Positions 50,904-60,227 are shown, counted from the first letter of the stretch. The stretch: 64,000 nucleotides of DNA from Microbispora bryophytorum (GCF_006874465.1 NZ_VIRL01000002.1:328092-392091); one strand, 5' to 3'. Translations and numbers: made by a program. Notes: generated from the sequence alone by a model not told the origin.

Positions 50904-52535
50904 TCAGTGGAGCTCCTTGCGGTCGCCGGCGCCGACGCCCGCGTGCTCCTCTTCGTGGGCCTCCTCGTGGTGGCCGTCGGTCAGCGGGACCCGGTCGGTT
51001 CCGTACGCCTCACTCATCTTGGCGCGGAGCCGGCCGATCGCGCTGCGGGCGCCCTTGGGCGGGATGCCCTCGCCGTCCTCGGCGCTTTCGAGAACCGGAA
51101 TCTCCTGCTTGCCGCGGATGTGCGCGGCGATGTCCTCCGCCGGCGGCGTGTGGACCTCGATGTACTGGCCGTTCGGCATCCGCTTGATGACGCCGGACTC
51201 CACGCCGTGGGACAGCACCTCGGCGTCCTTGCGCTGGAGGCCGATGCACATCCGATAGGTGATCCAGTACGCGATGGCCGGGCCGATGAAGATGGCGAAT
51301 CGTCCGAACCAGGTCGTGGTGTACAGGTCGACGTGGAAGTTCGCCGAGATCTCGTCGTTGGCACCAAGCAGCCACAGGATGCCGTAGAACGTCATGCCCG
51401 AGATGCCGATGGCCGTGCGGTGCGGGTTGTTGCGCGGCCGGTCGGCGATGTGGTGCTCGCGGCGGTCGCCCGTGATCCACTGCTCCAGGAACGGGTACAG
51501 CGCCAGGCCCGTCATGACGAGGCCCAGCGGCACCAGCGCCGGGATCAGCACGCTGAACGTCACCGTGTGGTCGAGGAAGTTGATCTCCCACGACGGCATG
51601 AGGCGGAGCGCGCCCTCCAGGAAGCCCATGTACCAGTCGGGCTGGGAGCCGGCCGAGATGTCCGCCGGTGTGTACGGCCCGAACAGCCAGATCGGGTTGA
51701 TCTGGGCGAACGTGCCGAGCAGCGCGATGACGCCGAACGTGAAGAGGAAGAACGCGCCCGACTTGATCATGAAGGCCGGGTAGAACGGAGCGCCCACCAC
51801 GTTCTTGTCGGTCCTGTTCTTGCCCGGCATCTGCGTGTGCTTCTGCACCCACATGAGGATCATGTGGGCCGAGACGAGCGCGAGCAGGATGCCCGGGATC
51901 AGCAGGATGTGGATCGAGTAGAACCGCGAGATGACGTCGTGGCCCGGATACTCGCCGCCGAACAGGAAGAACGAGACGTAGGTGCCCACGATCGGGATCG
52001 ACTGGGCGACGCCCTGGGTGATCCGCAGACCCGCGCCGGAGAGCAGGTCGTCGGGGAGGGAGTATCCGGTGAGGCCCTCAAGGAGCGCCAGCGAGAGCAG
52101 GAGGATGCCGATGATCCAGTTGAGCTCGCGCGGCTTGCGGTACGCGCCGGTGAAGAAGATCCGGAGCATGTGCACCGTCATGCCGCCCACGAACAGCAGC
52201 GCCGCCCAGTGGTGGATCTGCCGCATCAGCAGACCGCCGCGGACGTCGAAGCTGATGTGCAGCGCCGAGGCGTAGGCCTCCGACATCCTCACGCCGTACA
52301 GCGGGGCGTAGTTGCCCGTGTACGTGACCTCGCCCATACTCGGCTTGAACCAGAACGTCAGGAACGTGCCGGTCAGCAGCAGGATGATGAACGAGTAGAG
52401 CGCGATCTCCCCCAGGAGGAACGACCAGTGGTCGGGGAAGATCTTCCTCAGGTTGCGCTTGAGGAAGTTCCCCGCGCCGATGCGGTCGTCGACGAAGGTC
52501 GATACGCCGGAAATGGCTTTCGGGGGAGCGTTCAT
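50904..52535 (-). CDS. qcrB: Cytochrome bc complex, cytochrome b subunit
   Basis: QcrB is the quinol-oxidising subunit with two b haems and both quinone sites. The 543-residue length is typical of actinobacteria. It has the haem-ligand helix pairs HHWAALLFVGGMTVHMLRIFF and SIHILLIPGILLALVSAHMI (each with two His), the PDWYMGFLEGALRLMPSW region of the Qo site, and a long C-terminal cytoplasmic part. The ATG at 52535 overlaps the qcrA stop (ATGA). With ctaCDF it forms the bcc-aa3 supercomplex. Confidence 0.96.
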   Translation of the reverse strand: MNAPPKAISGVSTFVDDRIGAGNFLKRNLRKIFPDHWSFLLGEIALYSFIILLLTGTFLTFWFKPSMGEVTYTGNYAPLYGVRMSEAYASALHISFDVRGGLLMRQIHHWAALLFVGGMTVHMLRIFFTGAYRKPRELNWIIGILLLSLALLEGLTGYSLPDDLLSGAGLRITQGVAQSIPIVGTYVSFFLFGGEYPGHDVISRFYSIHILLIPGILLALVSAHMILMWVQKHTQMPGKNRTDKNVVGAPFYPAFMIKSGAFFLFTFGVIALLGTFAQINPIWLFGPYTPADISAGSQPDWYMGFLEGALRLMPSWEINFLDHTVTFSVLIPALVPLGLVMTGLALYPFLEQWITGDRREHHIADRPRNNPHRTAIGISGMTFYGILWLLGANDEISANFHVDLYTTTWFGRFAIFIGPAIAYWITYRMCIGLQRKDAEVLSHGVESGVIKRMPNGQYIEVHTPPAEDIAAHIRGKQEIPVLESAEDGEGIPPKGARSAIGRLRAKMSEAYGTDRVPLTDGHHEEAHEEEHAGVGAGDRKELH

Positions 52536-53611
52536 GATGCGTTCTCCCTAGCTTCCGCTTCAGCGTCGCCACGCTCCCAGAAGCTGGGGCCGACGGGGAC
52601 CTTGAAGTCGGACTTCGCGACGAGGTAGCCCTCCTCGTCGATTCCGATGGGGAGCTGCGGCAGCGGCCGGGCGGCGGGGCCGAAGACGACCCTCGCTCCG
52701 TCCGCCGCGTCGAAGGTCGACTGGTGGCACGGGCAGAGGATGTGGTGCGTCGTCTGCTCGTAGAGAGCCGCCGGGCAGCCCACGTGGGTGCAGATCTTGG
52801 AGTAGGCGACGATGCCGTCGTGCGTCCAGTTCAGGTTCGTGCCGGACTTGAGCTCCTCCGGACGGAACTTGAGCAGGATCAGCGTCGCCTTGGCCAGCGC
52901 GTTCAGGTCCTCCTCGTAGCCCTCGGGGACCACGGAGAGGATGCCGCCGGGCGAGTTGAAGTCCGCCGCGCGGATCGGCTGGCCGCTGCCCTCGACCACG
53001 AGGCGGCGCGGCTTGCCGTCCTTGGTGGGCGCGCCCCAGACGGTGTGCCTGAGCGCGGTCCCGGGGAGCGGGCCGAGGTCCTTCAGCAGCACCAGCGGGG
53101 CCAGGCCCAGCGGAGCGGCGGCCAGCAGCAGCGTGCGGCGCAGCAGCCGGTGCTTGACGAACCCGCTCTCGTCGGCGCCCTGGAGGAAGGTCTCCCCGAC
53201 GTACTCACGCGTTTCGTCGTCGGAGCGCATCTCGTGGCGCTCCTGGACGAGGTTGTACTTCGGCATGATCTGCCGAACCCAGACCGTGAGGCCCGCGGCC
53301 AGCGCGAGCAGGGCCAGGGCCAGGGTGCCGCCGAGCGTGTAGTTCGACGTCGCCGTCCTGTCGATCGTACCGACCTGGAAGATCACGTACGAGGCGATGA
53401 AGCCGGCCCCGGCCAGGAAGGTGATCAGGAACAGCAGCGCGACGAGGCGCTCGGCCTTGCGGGCCTTGACGGGGTCCTGCGGGATCACGCCGGGAACACC
53501 CTCGGGCGCGTGGATCGGGTCGCTGTCGACGATCGGCGCGTCTGCGGGCGGCGTGCCGAGGACGCGCGTCGGCACGCGGCTGCTCTCGGGGTACTCGTTC
53601 TGCTCTGTCAT
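52532..53611 (-). CDS. qcrA: Rieske iron-sulfur subunit of the bc complex
   Basis: QcrA carries the [2Fe-2S] cluster between quinol and cytochrome c. The protein (about 359 residues) has the three N-terminal membrane helices of actinobacterial QcrA, for example ALLFLITFLAGAGFIASYVIFQ, then the Rieske domain with CTHVGC and CPCHQS cluster ligands. The ATG at 53611 overlaps the qcrC stop (ATGA). The extension upstream of MTEQNEYP lacks family resemblance, so it is excluded. Confidence 0.95.
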   Translation of the reverse strand: MTEQNEYPESSRVPTRVLGTPPADAPIVDSDPIHAPEGVPGVIPQDPVKARKAERLVALLFLITFLAGAGFIASYVIFQVGTIDRTATSNYTLGGTLALALLALAAGLTVWVRQIMPKYNLVQERHEMRSDDETREYVGETFLQGADESGFVKHRLLRRTLLLAAAPLGLAPLVLLKDLGPLPGTALRHTVWGAPTKDGKPRRLVVEGSGQPIRAADFNSPGGILSVVPEGYEEDLNALAKATLILLKFRPEELKSGTNLNWTHDGIVAYSKICTHVGCPAALYEQTTHHILCPCHQSTFDAADGARVVFGPAARPLPQLPIGIDEEGYLVAKSDFKVPVGPSFWERGDAEAEARENAS

Positions 53612-54438
53612 GCCGCACGCCGCTTCTTCGCTGTGATCCAGATGGAGGCCAGGACCAGGAGGCTGAGACCCACGACCCACGCTACAAGGCCCTCGGTGAC
53701 GGGGCCGATACGGCCCAGTCCCGAACCGCCCGGGTCGACCTGCGACCGCACGTGGGTGATGTACGCGATCATGTCACGCTTCTGCTCGGGCGTGATGGTC
53801 GAGTCGTTGAACACCGGCATCGCCTGCGGGCCGGTGGCCATCGCCTCGTAGATCTGCGTCGGCGTCGCCGGGTTCAGCGGCGGCGCGTACTTGCCGTAGG
53901 TCAGCGCGCCGCCTGCGCCCACGAAGTTGTGGCACTGGATGCAGTTGGCGCGGAAGAGCTCGCCGCCCTTGGCCGGGTCGCCCTTGGCCGGGTCGACCTG
54001 TTCGGCGCCGGGCACCGTCGGGCCGCCGCCCAGCGACTGGACGTACGCCGCGAGCTGGTCGACGGCCTGGTCGGTCGCCCACTCGGCGCGCGGCTTGCGC
54101 GGAGCCTGGGGACCGGCGTCGGCGGCGGGCATACGGCCGCTGCTCACCTGGAAGTTCACAGCGGCGGCTCCGACGCCGATGAGCGTCGGAGCCTTCTTGG
54201 TGCCCTCGGCGTTCAACCCGTGGCAGCTCGCGCAGTGCGCCACGAAGAGGCTCTTGCCCTGCGCCACGTCGTCGGCCTTGCCGGACGCGATCGCGGCGTC
54301 CGCGGTGCTGCCGTTCGGCGCCGCGAGCGCGTAGCCGCCGCCGAGCAGGCCCAGCGCGAGTGCCAGGACGGCGACTCGCGCGAGGGGATGGCGCCGTCGG
54401 GCGGTGATGGAGTTCACCGAAATCCCCGTTCCGATCAT
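53608..54438 (-). CDS. qcrC: Dihaem cytochrome c subunit of the bc complex
   Basis: QcrC replaces soluble cytochrome c, carrying electrons from the bc complex to oxidase. The 276-residue protein has an N-terminal helix ([21 protein letters not shown]), two c-type haem sites (CASCH and CIQCH) in paired cytochrome domains, met ligands in SSGRMPA and PQAMPVF, and a C-terminal anchor [21 protein letters not shown]. It overlaps ctaE by ATGA. The two-haem layout is the actinobacterial type. Confidence 0.96.
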   Translation of the reverse strand: MIGTGISVNSITARRRHPLARVAVLALALGLLGGGYALAAPNGSTADAAIASGKADDVAQGKSLFVAHCASCHGLNAEGTKKAPTLIGVGAAAVNFQVSSGRMPAADAGPQAPRKPRAEWATDQAVDQLAAYVQSLGGGPTVPGAEQVDPAKGDPAKGGELFRANCIQCHNFVGAGGALTYGKYAPPLNPATPTQIYEAMATGPQAMPVFNDSTITPEQKRDMIAYITHVRSQVDPGGSGLGRIGPVTEGLVAWVVGLSLLVLASIWITAKKRRAA

Positions 54439-55052
54439 TTGATGATGTAGATGGTCGCGAAAAGGCCGATCCAGACCACGTCGACGAAGTGCCAGTAGTA
54501 GGACACGACGATCGCGCTGGTCTGCTGCTCATACGTCAAGCGCTTCGCGGCGTACGTACGTCCCAGGATGAACAGGAACGCGATCAGACCACCCGTCACG
54601 TGCAAGCCATGGAAGCCCGTGGTCAGGTAGAACACCGAGTCGTACGGGGAGTGGGACAGGACGTGACCCTCCTCCGCCAGGTGCCCGTACTCCCAGAGCT
54701 GCCCGCCCACGAAGAACGCACCCATCAAGAAGCTTACGAGATACCAAAATCGCAGCTTCTTGACCTGGCCTTTCTCGACAGCCCACACGCCCAGCTGGCA
54801 TGTGACGCTCGAGAGGACCAGGACGGTCGTGTTGAAGGTCGCGAACGGGACGTTGAGGTCCGCCTCGGGCCAGTGCGTGCCCTGCCCAAGGCTGACCGAC
54901 CGGATGGTGAAGTACATCGCGAACAGCGCCGCGAAGAACATGAGCTCAGAGGACAACCACACGATGGTCCCGACCTGAACCAGGTTCGGCCGGCTGGACC
55001 CGTGCGGTCTCGTCGTCGTAGTAATTGCGGATGCTGTCGCCACGCCCAGCAT
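54435..55052 (-). CDS. ctaE: Cytochrome c oxidase subunit III
   Basis: CtaE is the seven-helix subunit III of the aa3 oxidase. Motifs are [50 protein letters not shown] and [22 protein letters not shown]. The ATG at 55052 ([12 protein letters not shown]) is chosen because GGGGAG lies about eight bases before it and the length of 205 residues is typical; an ATG at 55103 is in frame. It overlaps qcrC by ATGA, so the four genes ctaE-qcrC-qcrA-qcrB form one translationally chained unit. Confidence 0.95.
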   Translation of the reverse strand: MLGVATASAITTTTRPHGSSRPNLVQVGTIVWLSSELMFFAALFAMYFTIRSVSLGQGTHWPEADLNVPFATFNTTVLVLSSVTCQLGVWAVEKGQVKKLRFWYLVSFLMGAFFVGGQLWEYGHLAEEGHVLSHSPYDSVFYLTTGFHGLHVTGGLIAFLFILGRTYAAKRLTYEQQTSAIVVSYYWHFVDVVWIGLFATIYIIK

Positions 55053-55214
55053 TATTGCGGCTCCCCAGGTCGGGTCGCCCCACGACCCCCCGCTAGGGTT
55101 CATACGCGCCTACGAAACGGGCATGTCATGCCAATCGCCCCGGGGCTGCGAGTCCTGCAGCCGCGCCGGTAGCATCACGATGACCATACCCCGCGATTCG
55201 ACAGTGAGCGTGAA

Positions 55215-55610
55215 ATGAGGGTTCTCGTCTACAGCGACGACGCAGGCACCCGCGAGAAGGTGCGCCTGGCCATCGGGCGGCGCCCCGCCGCTGACGTGCC
55301 CCTCGTCGAGATCGTCGAGTGCGCGACCCAGCCGGCCGTGATCAAGCACCTCGACTCCGGCGACATCGACGTGGCCGTCCTCGACGGCGAGGCGCAGCCG
55401 GCCGGCGGCATGGGGGTGAGCCGGCAGGCCAAGGACGAGGTGCACAACTGCCCGCCGATCCTGCTGCTCATCGCCCGCAGGGACGACCGGTGGCTGGCCA
55501 ACTGGTCCCGCGCCGACGCCGTCGTCGCACAGCCCATCGACCCCGTCGTCTTCGCCGAGGCCGTGGCCGATCTCATGCGGCGCCGCCTCAGCCTCACCCG
55601 GGCGCACTGA
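55215..55610 (+). CDS. Receiver-like protein without output domain
   Basis: The 131-residue protein resembles a response-regulator receiver: MRVLVYSDDAGTREKVRLAI with acidic pair at 8-9 and DVAVLDGEAQP with a candidate phosphoacceptor Asp57. However, the conserved Thr/Ser (here Ala87 in LLLIARRDD) and Lys (Gln106 in VVAQPIDP) are absent, and no output domain follows. It is divergent from ctaE and has no kinase neighbour. A role as a pseudo-receiver scaffold is possible. The gene ends inside a 28-bp tandem repeat unit. Confidence 0.6.
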   Translation: MRVLVYSDDAGTREKVRLAIGRRPAADVPLVEIVECATQPAVIKHLDSGDIDVAVLDGEAQPAGGMGVSRQAKDEVHNCPPILLLIARRDDRWLANWSRADAVVAQPIDPVVFAEAVADLMRRRLSLTRAH

Positions 55611-56090
55611 GCTGGGCGCACCGATCCGGGTGCACTGACCTGGGCGCACCGATCCGGGCGCGTCAGCGCCGGGCCCCGAACCTGGAGGCCCGAACCTGGG
55701 GCCCCAAACCTGGAGGCCCGGAACCTGGGCGTGGACCTTGAGGCCTGCAACCTCGGGGCCCGGGAATCTTGGGTCCTGGCACCTCGGGTTCCGGCGACTC
55801 GGGTCCTGGCGACTCGGGTCCTGGCAACTCGGCTCCTGGAACCTTGCGTCCTGGAGCCGTGGGGAGCGGCACCGGGCGCGCACCGACGCCGGGCGCCGTC
55901 GCCTCCGGTCGGGGGCCCACGTGTCACCGACTCACCCGACTCATCTGATTCACCGGACTCACCCGACTCACTGACTCGCGACTCACACCGGCCCGGGGTC
56001 ATCGGGCCGTCGCCTCACCCCGGGCACGCCGACGCCGCCCAACCCACACCGAACCGCCGACGCCGCCCAGCGACACCGAACCGCCGACCC
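55598..56090. repeat. Patchwork of five kinds of tandem repeats before trpD
   Basis: From the end of the receiver gene, five different repeats follow: 28-bp units at 55598-55625 and 55626-55653; about 14-15-bp AACCTGGRGGCCC units at 55675-55767; six 15-bp CTCGGGTCCTGGCRA units at 55768-55857; ACTCACCCGACTC-type units at about 55923-55975; and 27-28-bp CGCCGACGCCGCCCA units at 56027-56081. The stop codon (55608-55610) lies inside the first unit. The trpD frame is open through 55731-56120 in part of this tract. Confidence 0.85.
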
Positions 56091-56120
56091 GACCCCACAT
56101 CGAATCCCGCGGAGCCCACC

Positions 56121-57170
56121 ATGGACACGCGCACCACCTGGCCCTCCACGCTGAACGCCCTGCTCGCGGGTGTGAACCTGACGGCCGACGAGACGGCCTG
56201 GGTGATGGGGGAGATCATGTCGGGGTCGGCCACCCCGGCGCAGATCGCCGCCTTCGCCGTCGCCCTGCGGGCCAAGGGCGAGACCGTCGCCGAGGTGACG
56301 GGCCTCGTCCGCACCATGTTCGAGCGCGCCACCCCGCTCACGGTCGAGGGGCCGGTGGTCGACATCGTCGGCACCGGCGGCGACCGGGCGCACACCGTCA
56401 ACGTCTCGACGATGGCCGCGATCGTCGCGGCGGCGGCCGGAGCCCGGGTCGTCAAGCACGGCAACCGGGCCGCCTCCTCGCTGTGCGGCGCGGCCGACGT
56501 GCTCGAGCACCTGGGCGTCGCCCTCGACCTGTCGCCGGAGACCACCGCCAGGGTCGCGGTTGAGGCGGGTATCGCCTTCTGCTTCGCGCCCGTCTACCAC
56601 CCCGCGCTGCGCTTCACCGGCCCGCCGCGCAAGGAGATCGGCGTGCCGACGGTGTTCAACTTCCTCGGGCCGCTGGCCAACCCGGCGCGCCCGGCCGCCC
56701 AGGCCATCGGTGTGTTCGATGCGCGCATGCTGCCGGTCATGGCCGGGGTGTTCGCCGAGCGCGGCGTGTCGGCGCTGGTCTTCCGCGGCGACGACGGCCT
56801 GGACGAACTGTCCACCGCGGCCCCGTCGACGGTCTTCGTCGTCCGGGACGGCACCGCGACCCAGACGACGCTCGACCCGGCCGACCTCGGCATTCCCCGC
56901 TCCCAGCCGGACGATCTGCGCGGCGGCGACGTCGAGTTCAACGCGGCGGCAGTGCGCGACCTGCTGCGCGGCGCGACGGGGCCGGTGCGCGACGCGGTGC
57001 TGCTGAACGCGGCGGCCGGCCTGGTCGCCTACGACGGTCCTCGCGACGACCTGGCGGGCGACCTGCGCGTGGCGTACGACCGCGCGGCCGAGGCGGTCGA
57101 CTCGGGCAGGGCCGCGCAGACCCTGGAGCGCTGGATCGAGATCAGCCGCACGCTCGGCGGTAAGGCCTGA
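56121..57170 (+). CDS. trpD: Anthranilate phosphoribosyltransferase
   Basis: TrpD attaches phosphoribose to anthranilate in tryptophan synthesis. The 349-residue protein has [22 protein letters not shown] (PRPP-binding), [30 protein letters not shown] and [20 protein letters not shown]. The ATG at 56121 follows GGAG at six bases; a longer frame upstream consists of repeats. No other trp gene is adjacent, as for Rv2192c. A palindrome downstream may end the transcript. Confidence 0.95.
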   Translation: MDTRTTWPSTLNALLAGVNLTADETAWVMGEIMSGSATPAQIAAFAVALRAKGETVAEVTGLVRTMFERATPLTVEGPVVDIVGTGGDRAHTVNVSTMAAIVAAAAGARVVKHGNRAASSLCGAADVLEHLGVALDLSPETTARVAVEAGIAFCFAPVYHPALRFTGPPRKEIGVPTVFNFLGPLANPARPAAQAIGVFDARMLPVMAGVFAERGVSALVFRGDDGLDELSTAAPSTVFVVRDGTATQTTLDPADLGIPRSQPDDLRGGDVEFNAAAVRDLLRGATGPVRDAVLLNAAAGLVAYDGPRDDLAGDLRVAYDRAAEAVDSGRAAQTLERWIEISRTLGGKA

Positions 57171-57177
57171 TCGGGCT

Positions 57178-57214
57178 CCTGATCCGGATCGCCTCCACCG
57201 CTGGACGGATCAGG
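57178..57214 (+). terminator. Candidate terminator after trpD
   Basis: CCTGATCC (57178-57185) and GGATCAGG (57207-57214) pair perfectly with a 21-base loop, eight bases after the trpD stop. No U-tract follows. Confidence 0.5.
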
Positions 57215-57268
57215 CGTCCGCCTTGATGGGGACGTGCATGGTTCGGCCTGAGCCGTACCGTTCCCGCC

Positions 57269-58081
57269 ATGATGCGTCTGTTCGCCCTTCGCGTCGTCCG
57301 CCGATGGGCCGCGTTGGCCCGCGGCGGGATGGCCGTACTCGCCGCCGGTGTCCGCGGCGCGTCCTCGGCCGGTTCTCGCCCCGGCTCGGCCTTCCCGGGA
57401 CGGGACCGCGGCAGGAGCGACCGGCAGGTCCGGGCGGAGGGCGGGGACGGCGCATGGCCCGGGCGCCCCGTTCCCCCCGACGCGGAGGACGACGCCGTCT
57501 GGGAGCGCCTGCGGATCGCCTCGGAACTGCACGACCTGGTGGCCCACGACCTGAGCGTGATGACGCTGGGTGTGGGAGCAGGCCGGGTGATCATGGACAA
57601 GGACCCGGAACGGGCCCGGCGGACCTTCCGCGAGGCGGAGGAGTCGGGCCGCCGGGTCCTGTCCGACCTGCGCCGCATGATGGTTCTGCTGTGCTCGGAC
57701 GGGCGGCGCCGCGGCGCCCAGCCGGGCCTGGGCGACCTGCCCGGAATGATCGACGACTTCCGTGCGAGCGGGCTCGCCGTCTCGTTCGCCGAGCTCGGCG
57801 AGGCCGGTGAGCGGGGGAGTGGCCCCACGCTGGAGCTGACGGCATACCGCATCGTGGAGCAGGCGCTGGGCAACGCCCTGTGGTACGGCACGGCCCGCAC
57901 GGCGACGGTCACGCTGCGGTGGCTGCCCGCCGTTGTCGAGGTCGTCGTTCACGACGACGGGATCCCCCGCGACCGGCTCGTCGGCACCTGGGAGCGCACG
58001 GCGCTGTTCGGCGGCTCGGTCGCCGCGCGTCCGCTTCCCGGCGGGTTCGAGGTCCGCGTCCGGCTGCTGCGTCCGGCCTGA
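57269..58081 (+). CDS. Orphan, degenerate histidine kinase-like protein
   Basis: This 270-residue protein contains a HisKA_3 domain (WERLRIASELHDLVAHDLSVMTL, His88) and the N box of an ATPase domain (YRIVEQALGNALWYG). The G boxes are damaged: DDG is kept at VVVHDDGIPRDR but the following GxG is missing, and the GLxGMRER motif is replaced by LVGTWERTALFGGS. It lacks clear membrane helices and a partner regulator. The N-terminal 70 residues are Arg/Gly-rich. It may be an inactive fragment or a protein with altered chemistry. Confidence 0.7.
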   Translation: MMRLFALRVVRRWAALARGGMAVLAAGVRGASSAGSRPGSAFPGRDRGRSDRQVRAEGGDGAWPGRPVPPDAEDDAVWERLRIASELHDLVAHDLSVMTLGVGAGRVIMDKDPERARRTFREAEESGRRVLSDLRRMMVLLCSDGRRRGAQPGLGDLPGMIDDFRASGLAVSFAELGEAGERGSGPTLELTAYRIVEQALGNALWYGTARTATVTLRWLPAVVEVVVHDDGIPRDRLVGTWERTALFGGSVAARPLPGGFEVRVRLLRPA

Positions 58082-58138
58082 TCCCCGCGCCCTGTCTTGC
58101 CCGCTCCGGTCTGCCGCGCGCCGCTCGGCCGGGCGGGG

Positions 58139-58426
58139 TCAGTCCGCGTCGGCGAGGCCGATGGAGAAGGCCGCCTCCAGGTCGTGGCGTGAGTAGGTGC
58201 GGAAGGCGATGTGCGTCTCGGTGTGGCGCACGCCGGGCACCTTGTTGACGCGGCCGGGCACGACCTCGGCCACCTCGTCGTAGCGGCCGACCCTGACCAT
58301 GGCCAGCAGGTCGAACTCGCCGGTGATCGAGTACACCTCGCTGACGCCCTCGATCTCGGCGATGGCCTCGGCGACCTCGGGGATCTTGTCGACGTCCGCC
58401 TTGATGTGGACGATCGCGGTGACCAT
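58139..58426 (-). CDS. Lrp/AsnC ligand-binding domain protein
   Basis: This 95-residue protein has only the RAM/effector domain of Lrp/AsnC regulators, without the DNA-binding domain. The fold is VTAIVHIKADVDKIPEVAEAIAEIEGVSEVYSITGEFDLLAMVRV (in outline, about 1-45) and ETHIAFRTYSRHDLEAAFSIGLADAD. Such stand-alone domains bind amino acids or modulate other regulators. GGAGAG lies seven bases before the ATG at 58426; the upstream 30 residues do not resemble the family. It precedes the exonuclease gene by less than 70 bp on the same strand. Confidence 0.88.
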   Translation of the reverse strand: MVTAIVHIKADVDKIPEVAEAIAEIEGVSEVYSITGEFDLLAMVRVGRYDEVAEVVPGRVNKVPGVRHTETHIAFRTYSRHDLEAAFSIGLADAD

Positions 58427-58493
58427 TCGCGTCTCTCCTGCTGTCTCGCGGCTCGGGTCTGTCGCCCCCGACCTTAGTGCCACCCCCGCCGCG

Positions 58494-60227
58494 TCACCGC
58501 AGAGGCCGTCCCTCACGGCGGTCGCTCCGCTGGTGCCGGTAGGCGCGCTCGATGCGCTCGATCAGCCGCCCCGCGCCGTACGCGGGAAGGCTCCAGGTGC
58601 CGTCGACCTGAACGAGGCGCACGCCGGGGGAGTCGAGCCAGCGCAGCACGCACTCGGTCTCCTCGGCGCTGGCGGCCGGGGTGGGGCCGGGGCCGGGCAG
58701 GACCGTCTCCGCCGTGGCGACCAGCGCGTCCACGTACGGCGTGGGGTGGGCGCCCCGGGGCATCACGCCGGCCGCGGCGAGCCTGCCGTGCCGGATGACG
58801 TGGATGTCCCAGCCCCCGTCGAAGGCCGGGCTGGCCGCGACCATCTGCGGGATGCCGGTCAGCGAGCGCAGGCGCTGCATGCGCGCGGCGGTCCTGACGT
58901 AGGCCGCGAGCCGGTCCCGGTCGACGGCCGCCTCCTCGTATCGCTGCTCGGCCGACAGACGGCTCATGCGCGCCTCCATCGCGGAGAAGACCGCATCGGC
59001 GTCGAGCTCCATCGCGTGCCGGGCACGGCGGACGTGGCCGGCGTAGCTCTCCTCGCTCTCGCGGCCCTCGCAGGGCGCGCCGCACCGGCCGATCTCGGCG
59101 AGCGCGCAGGCCGGGCGCCGCACCCGGGCCGACAGCCGCTCGGTGCACTGACGCAGCGGCAGCGCCTCGTGCATGGCGGTCCGCGCGTCGTCGGCGGTGC
59201 GGCTGCTGCCGAACGGGCCGAGGTAGGCCGCGCCGTCGTCCTTCACCTCGCGCACCACGCTGAGCCGGGGGAACGCCTCGTCGGTCAGCTTGAGCCAGAC
59301 CACCCGCTCGGGGAAGCGGGACCGTCTGTTGTAGCGCGGCTTGGTCACCCCGATCATCCGCAGTTCGCGGATCTCCGCCTCCAGCGCGGTGGCGCAGACG
59401 ATCGTCCTGACCCGCTCGGCGATGCCGACCATCTCGCGGATGCGCGAGCGGGTCTCGCTCGCGGTGAAGTAGCTGCGCACGCGGTTGCGCAGGTTGGAGC
59501 TCTTCCCGATGTAGAGCGCCTCGCCCCTGTCGTCCTCGAAGACGTAGACGCCGGGCGCGCCGGGCACCCCCTCGGCGAGGTGGCGTTTGCGCTGCTGCTC
59601 CGGGGTGGGGGCGCGCACGAAGCCGCGCAGGTCTTCCAGCGTGTGCACGCCGAGCGACCCGACCCGCGCGATGAGGCCGTGCAGCACGTCGACCGTGGCC
59701 TTCGCGTCGGCGAGCGCCCGGTGGCAGGGCTCGGTGGAACTTCGGAAGACCCGCGCGAGGGTGGCCAGCTTGCAGTTGGGGGTCTCGTCGCGGGTCAGCA
59801 CGCGGCGCGCGAGGTCGGCCGTGTCCACCACCGGGTTGGCCGGGGGCGGGTAGCCGTTGACCTGGCACGCCGCCTTCAGGAAGGACATGTCGAACGGCGC
59901 GTTGTGCGCCACGAGCGCCGCCCCGGCGACGAACTCCAGAAAGCTCGGCAGCACCTCGGAGAACTTCGGCGCGGCCACGACCATCGCGTCGGTGATGCCG
60001 GTCAGCACGGAGATGAACGGCGGGATCGGGCCCCCGGGGTCGACCAGCGTGGCGAACTCGCCGATCACCTCGCCGCCGCGCACCTTCACCGCGCCGATCT
60101 CCGTGATGGCGTGCTCAGCGGCGGACCCGCCGGTGGTCTCCAGGTCGAAGACGACGAACGTCACCTCCCGCAGGGGAGTGCCGAGCTCGTCCAGCGTGCC
60201 CTGTACCGCATCCACGCCCATGACCAT
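58494..60227 (-). CDS. DEDDh exonuclease fused to UvrC-like nuclease
   Basis: This 577-residue protein joins two nuclease modules. Residues about 20-190 form a DnaQ-like DEDDh 3'-5' exonuclease (FDLETTGG, VAHNAPFDMSFL and CHRALADAKATVDVL). Residues about 215-300 are a GIY-YIG domain (PGVYVFEDDRGEALYIGKSSNLRNRVRSYF in outline) followed by a UvrC-like region with a Cys cluster (RRPACALAEIGRCGAPC) and a UVR-like helix pair (EQRYEEAAVDRDRLAAYV). It corresponds to Rv2191. The ATG at 60227 is chosen because GGGA lies a few bases before it. A DNA repair or processing role is likely. Confidence 0.92.
   Translation of the reverse strand: MVMGVDAVQGTLDELGTPLREVTFVVFDLETTGGSAAEHAITEIGAVKVRGGEVIGEFATLVDPGGPIPPFISVLTGITDAMVVAAPKFSEVLPSFLEFVAGAALVAHNAPFDMSFLKAACQVNGYPPPANPVVDTADLARRVLTRDETPNCKLATLARVFRSSTEPCHRALADAKATVDVLHGLIARVGSLGVHTLEDLRGFVRAPTPEQQRKRHLAEGVPGAPGVYVFEDDRGEALYIGKSSNLRNRVRSYFTASETRSRIREMVGIAERVRTIVCATALEAEIRELRMIGVTKPRYNRRSRFPERVVWLKLTDEAFPRLSVVREVKDDGAAYLGPFGSSRTADDARTAMHEALPLRQCTERLSARVRRPACALAEIGRCGAPCEGRESEESYAGHVRRARHAMELDADAVFSAMEARMSRLSAEQRYEEAAVDRDRLAAYVRTAARMQRLRSLTGIPQMVAASPAFDGGWDIHVIRHGRLAAAGVMPRGAHPTPYVDALVATAETVLPGPGPTPAASAEETECVLRWLDSPGVRLVQVDGTWSLPAYGAGRLIERIERAYRHQRSDRREGRPLR

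Noticed and set aside
55731-56120. N-terminal extension of TrpD encoded by the repeats
   Set aside because: TrpD homology starts at the ATG of 56121, which has a good GGAG site; the extension is repeat sequence without a ribosome-binding site. Kept only as a point to test.
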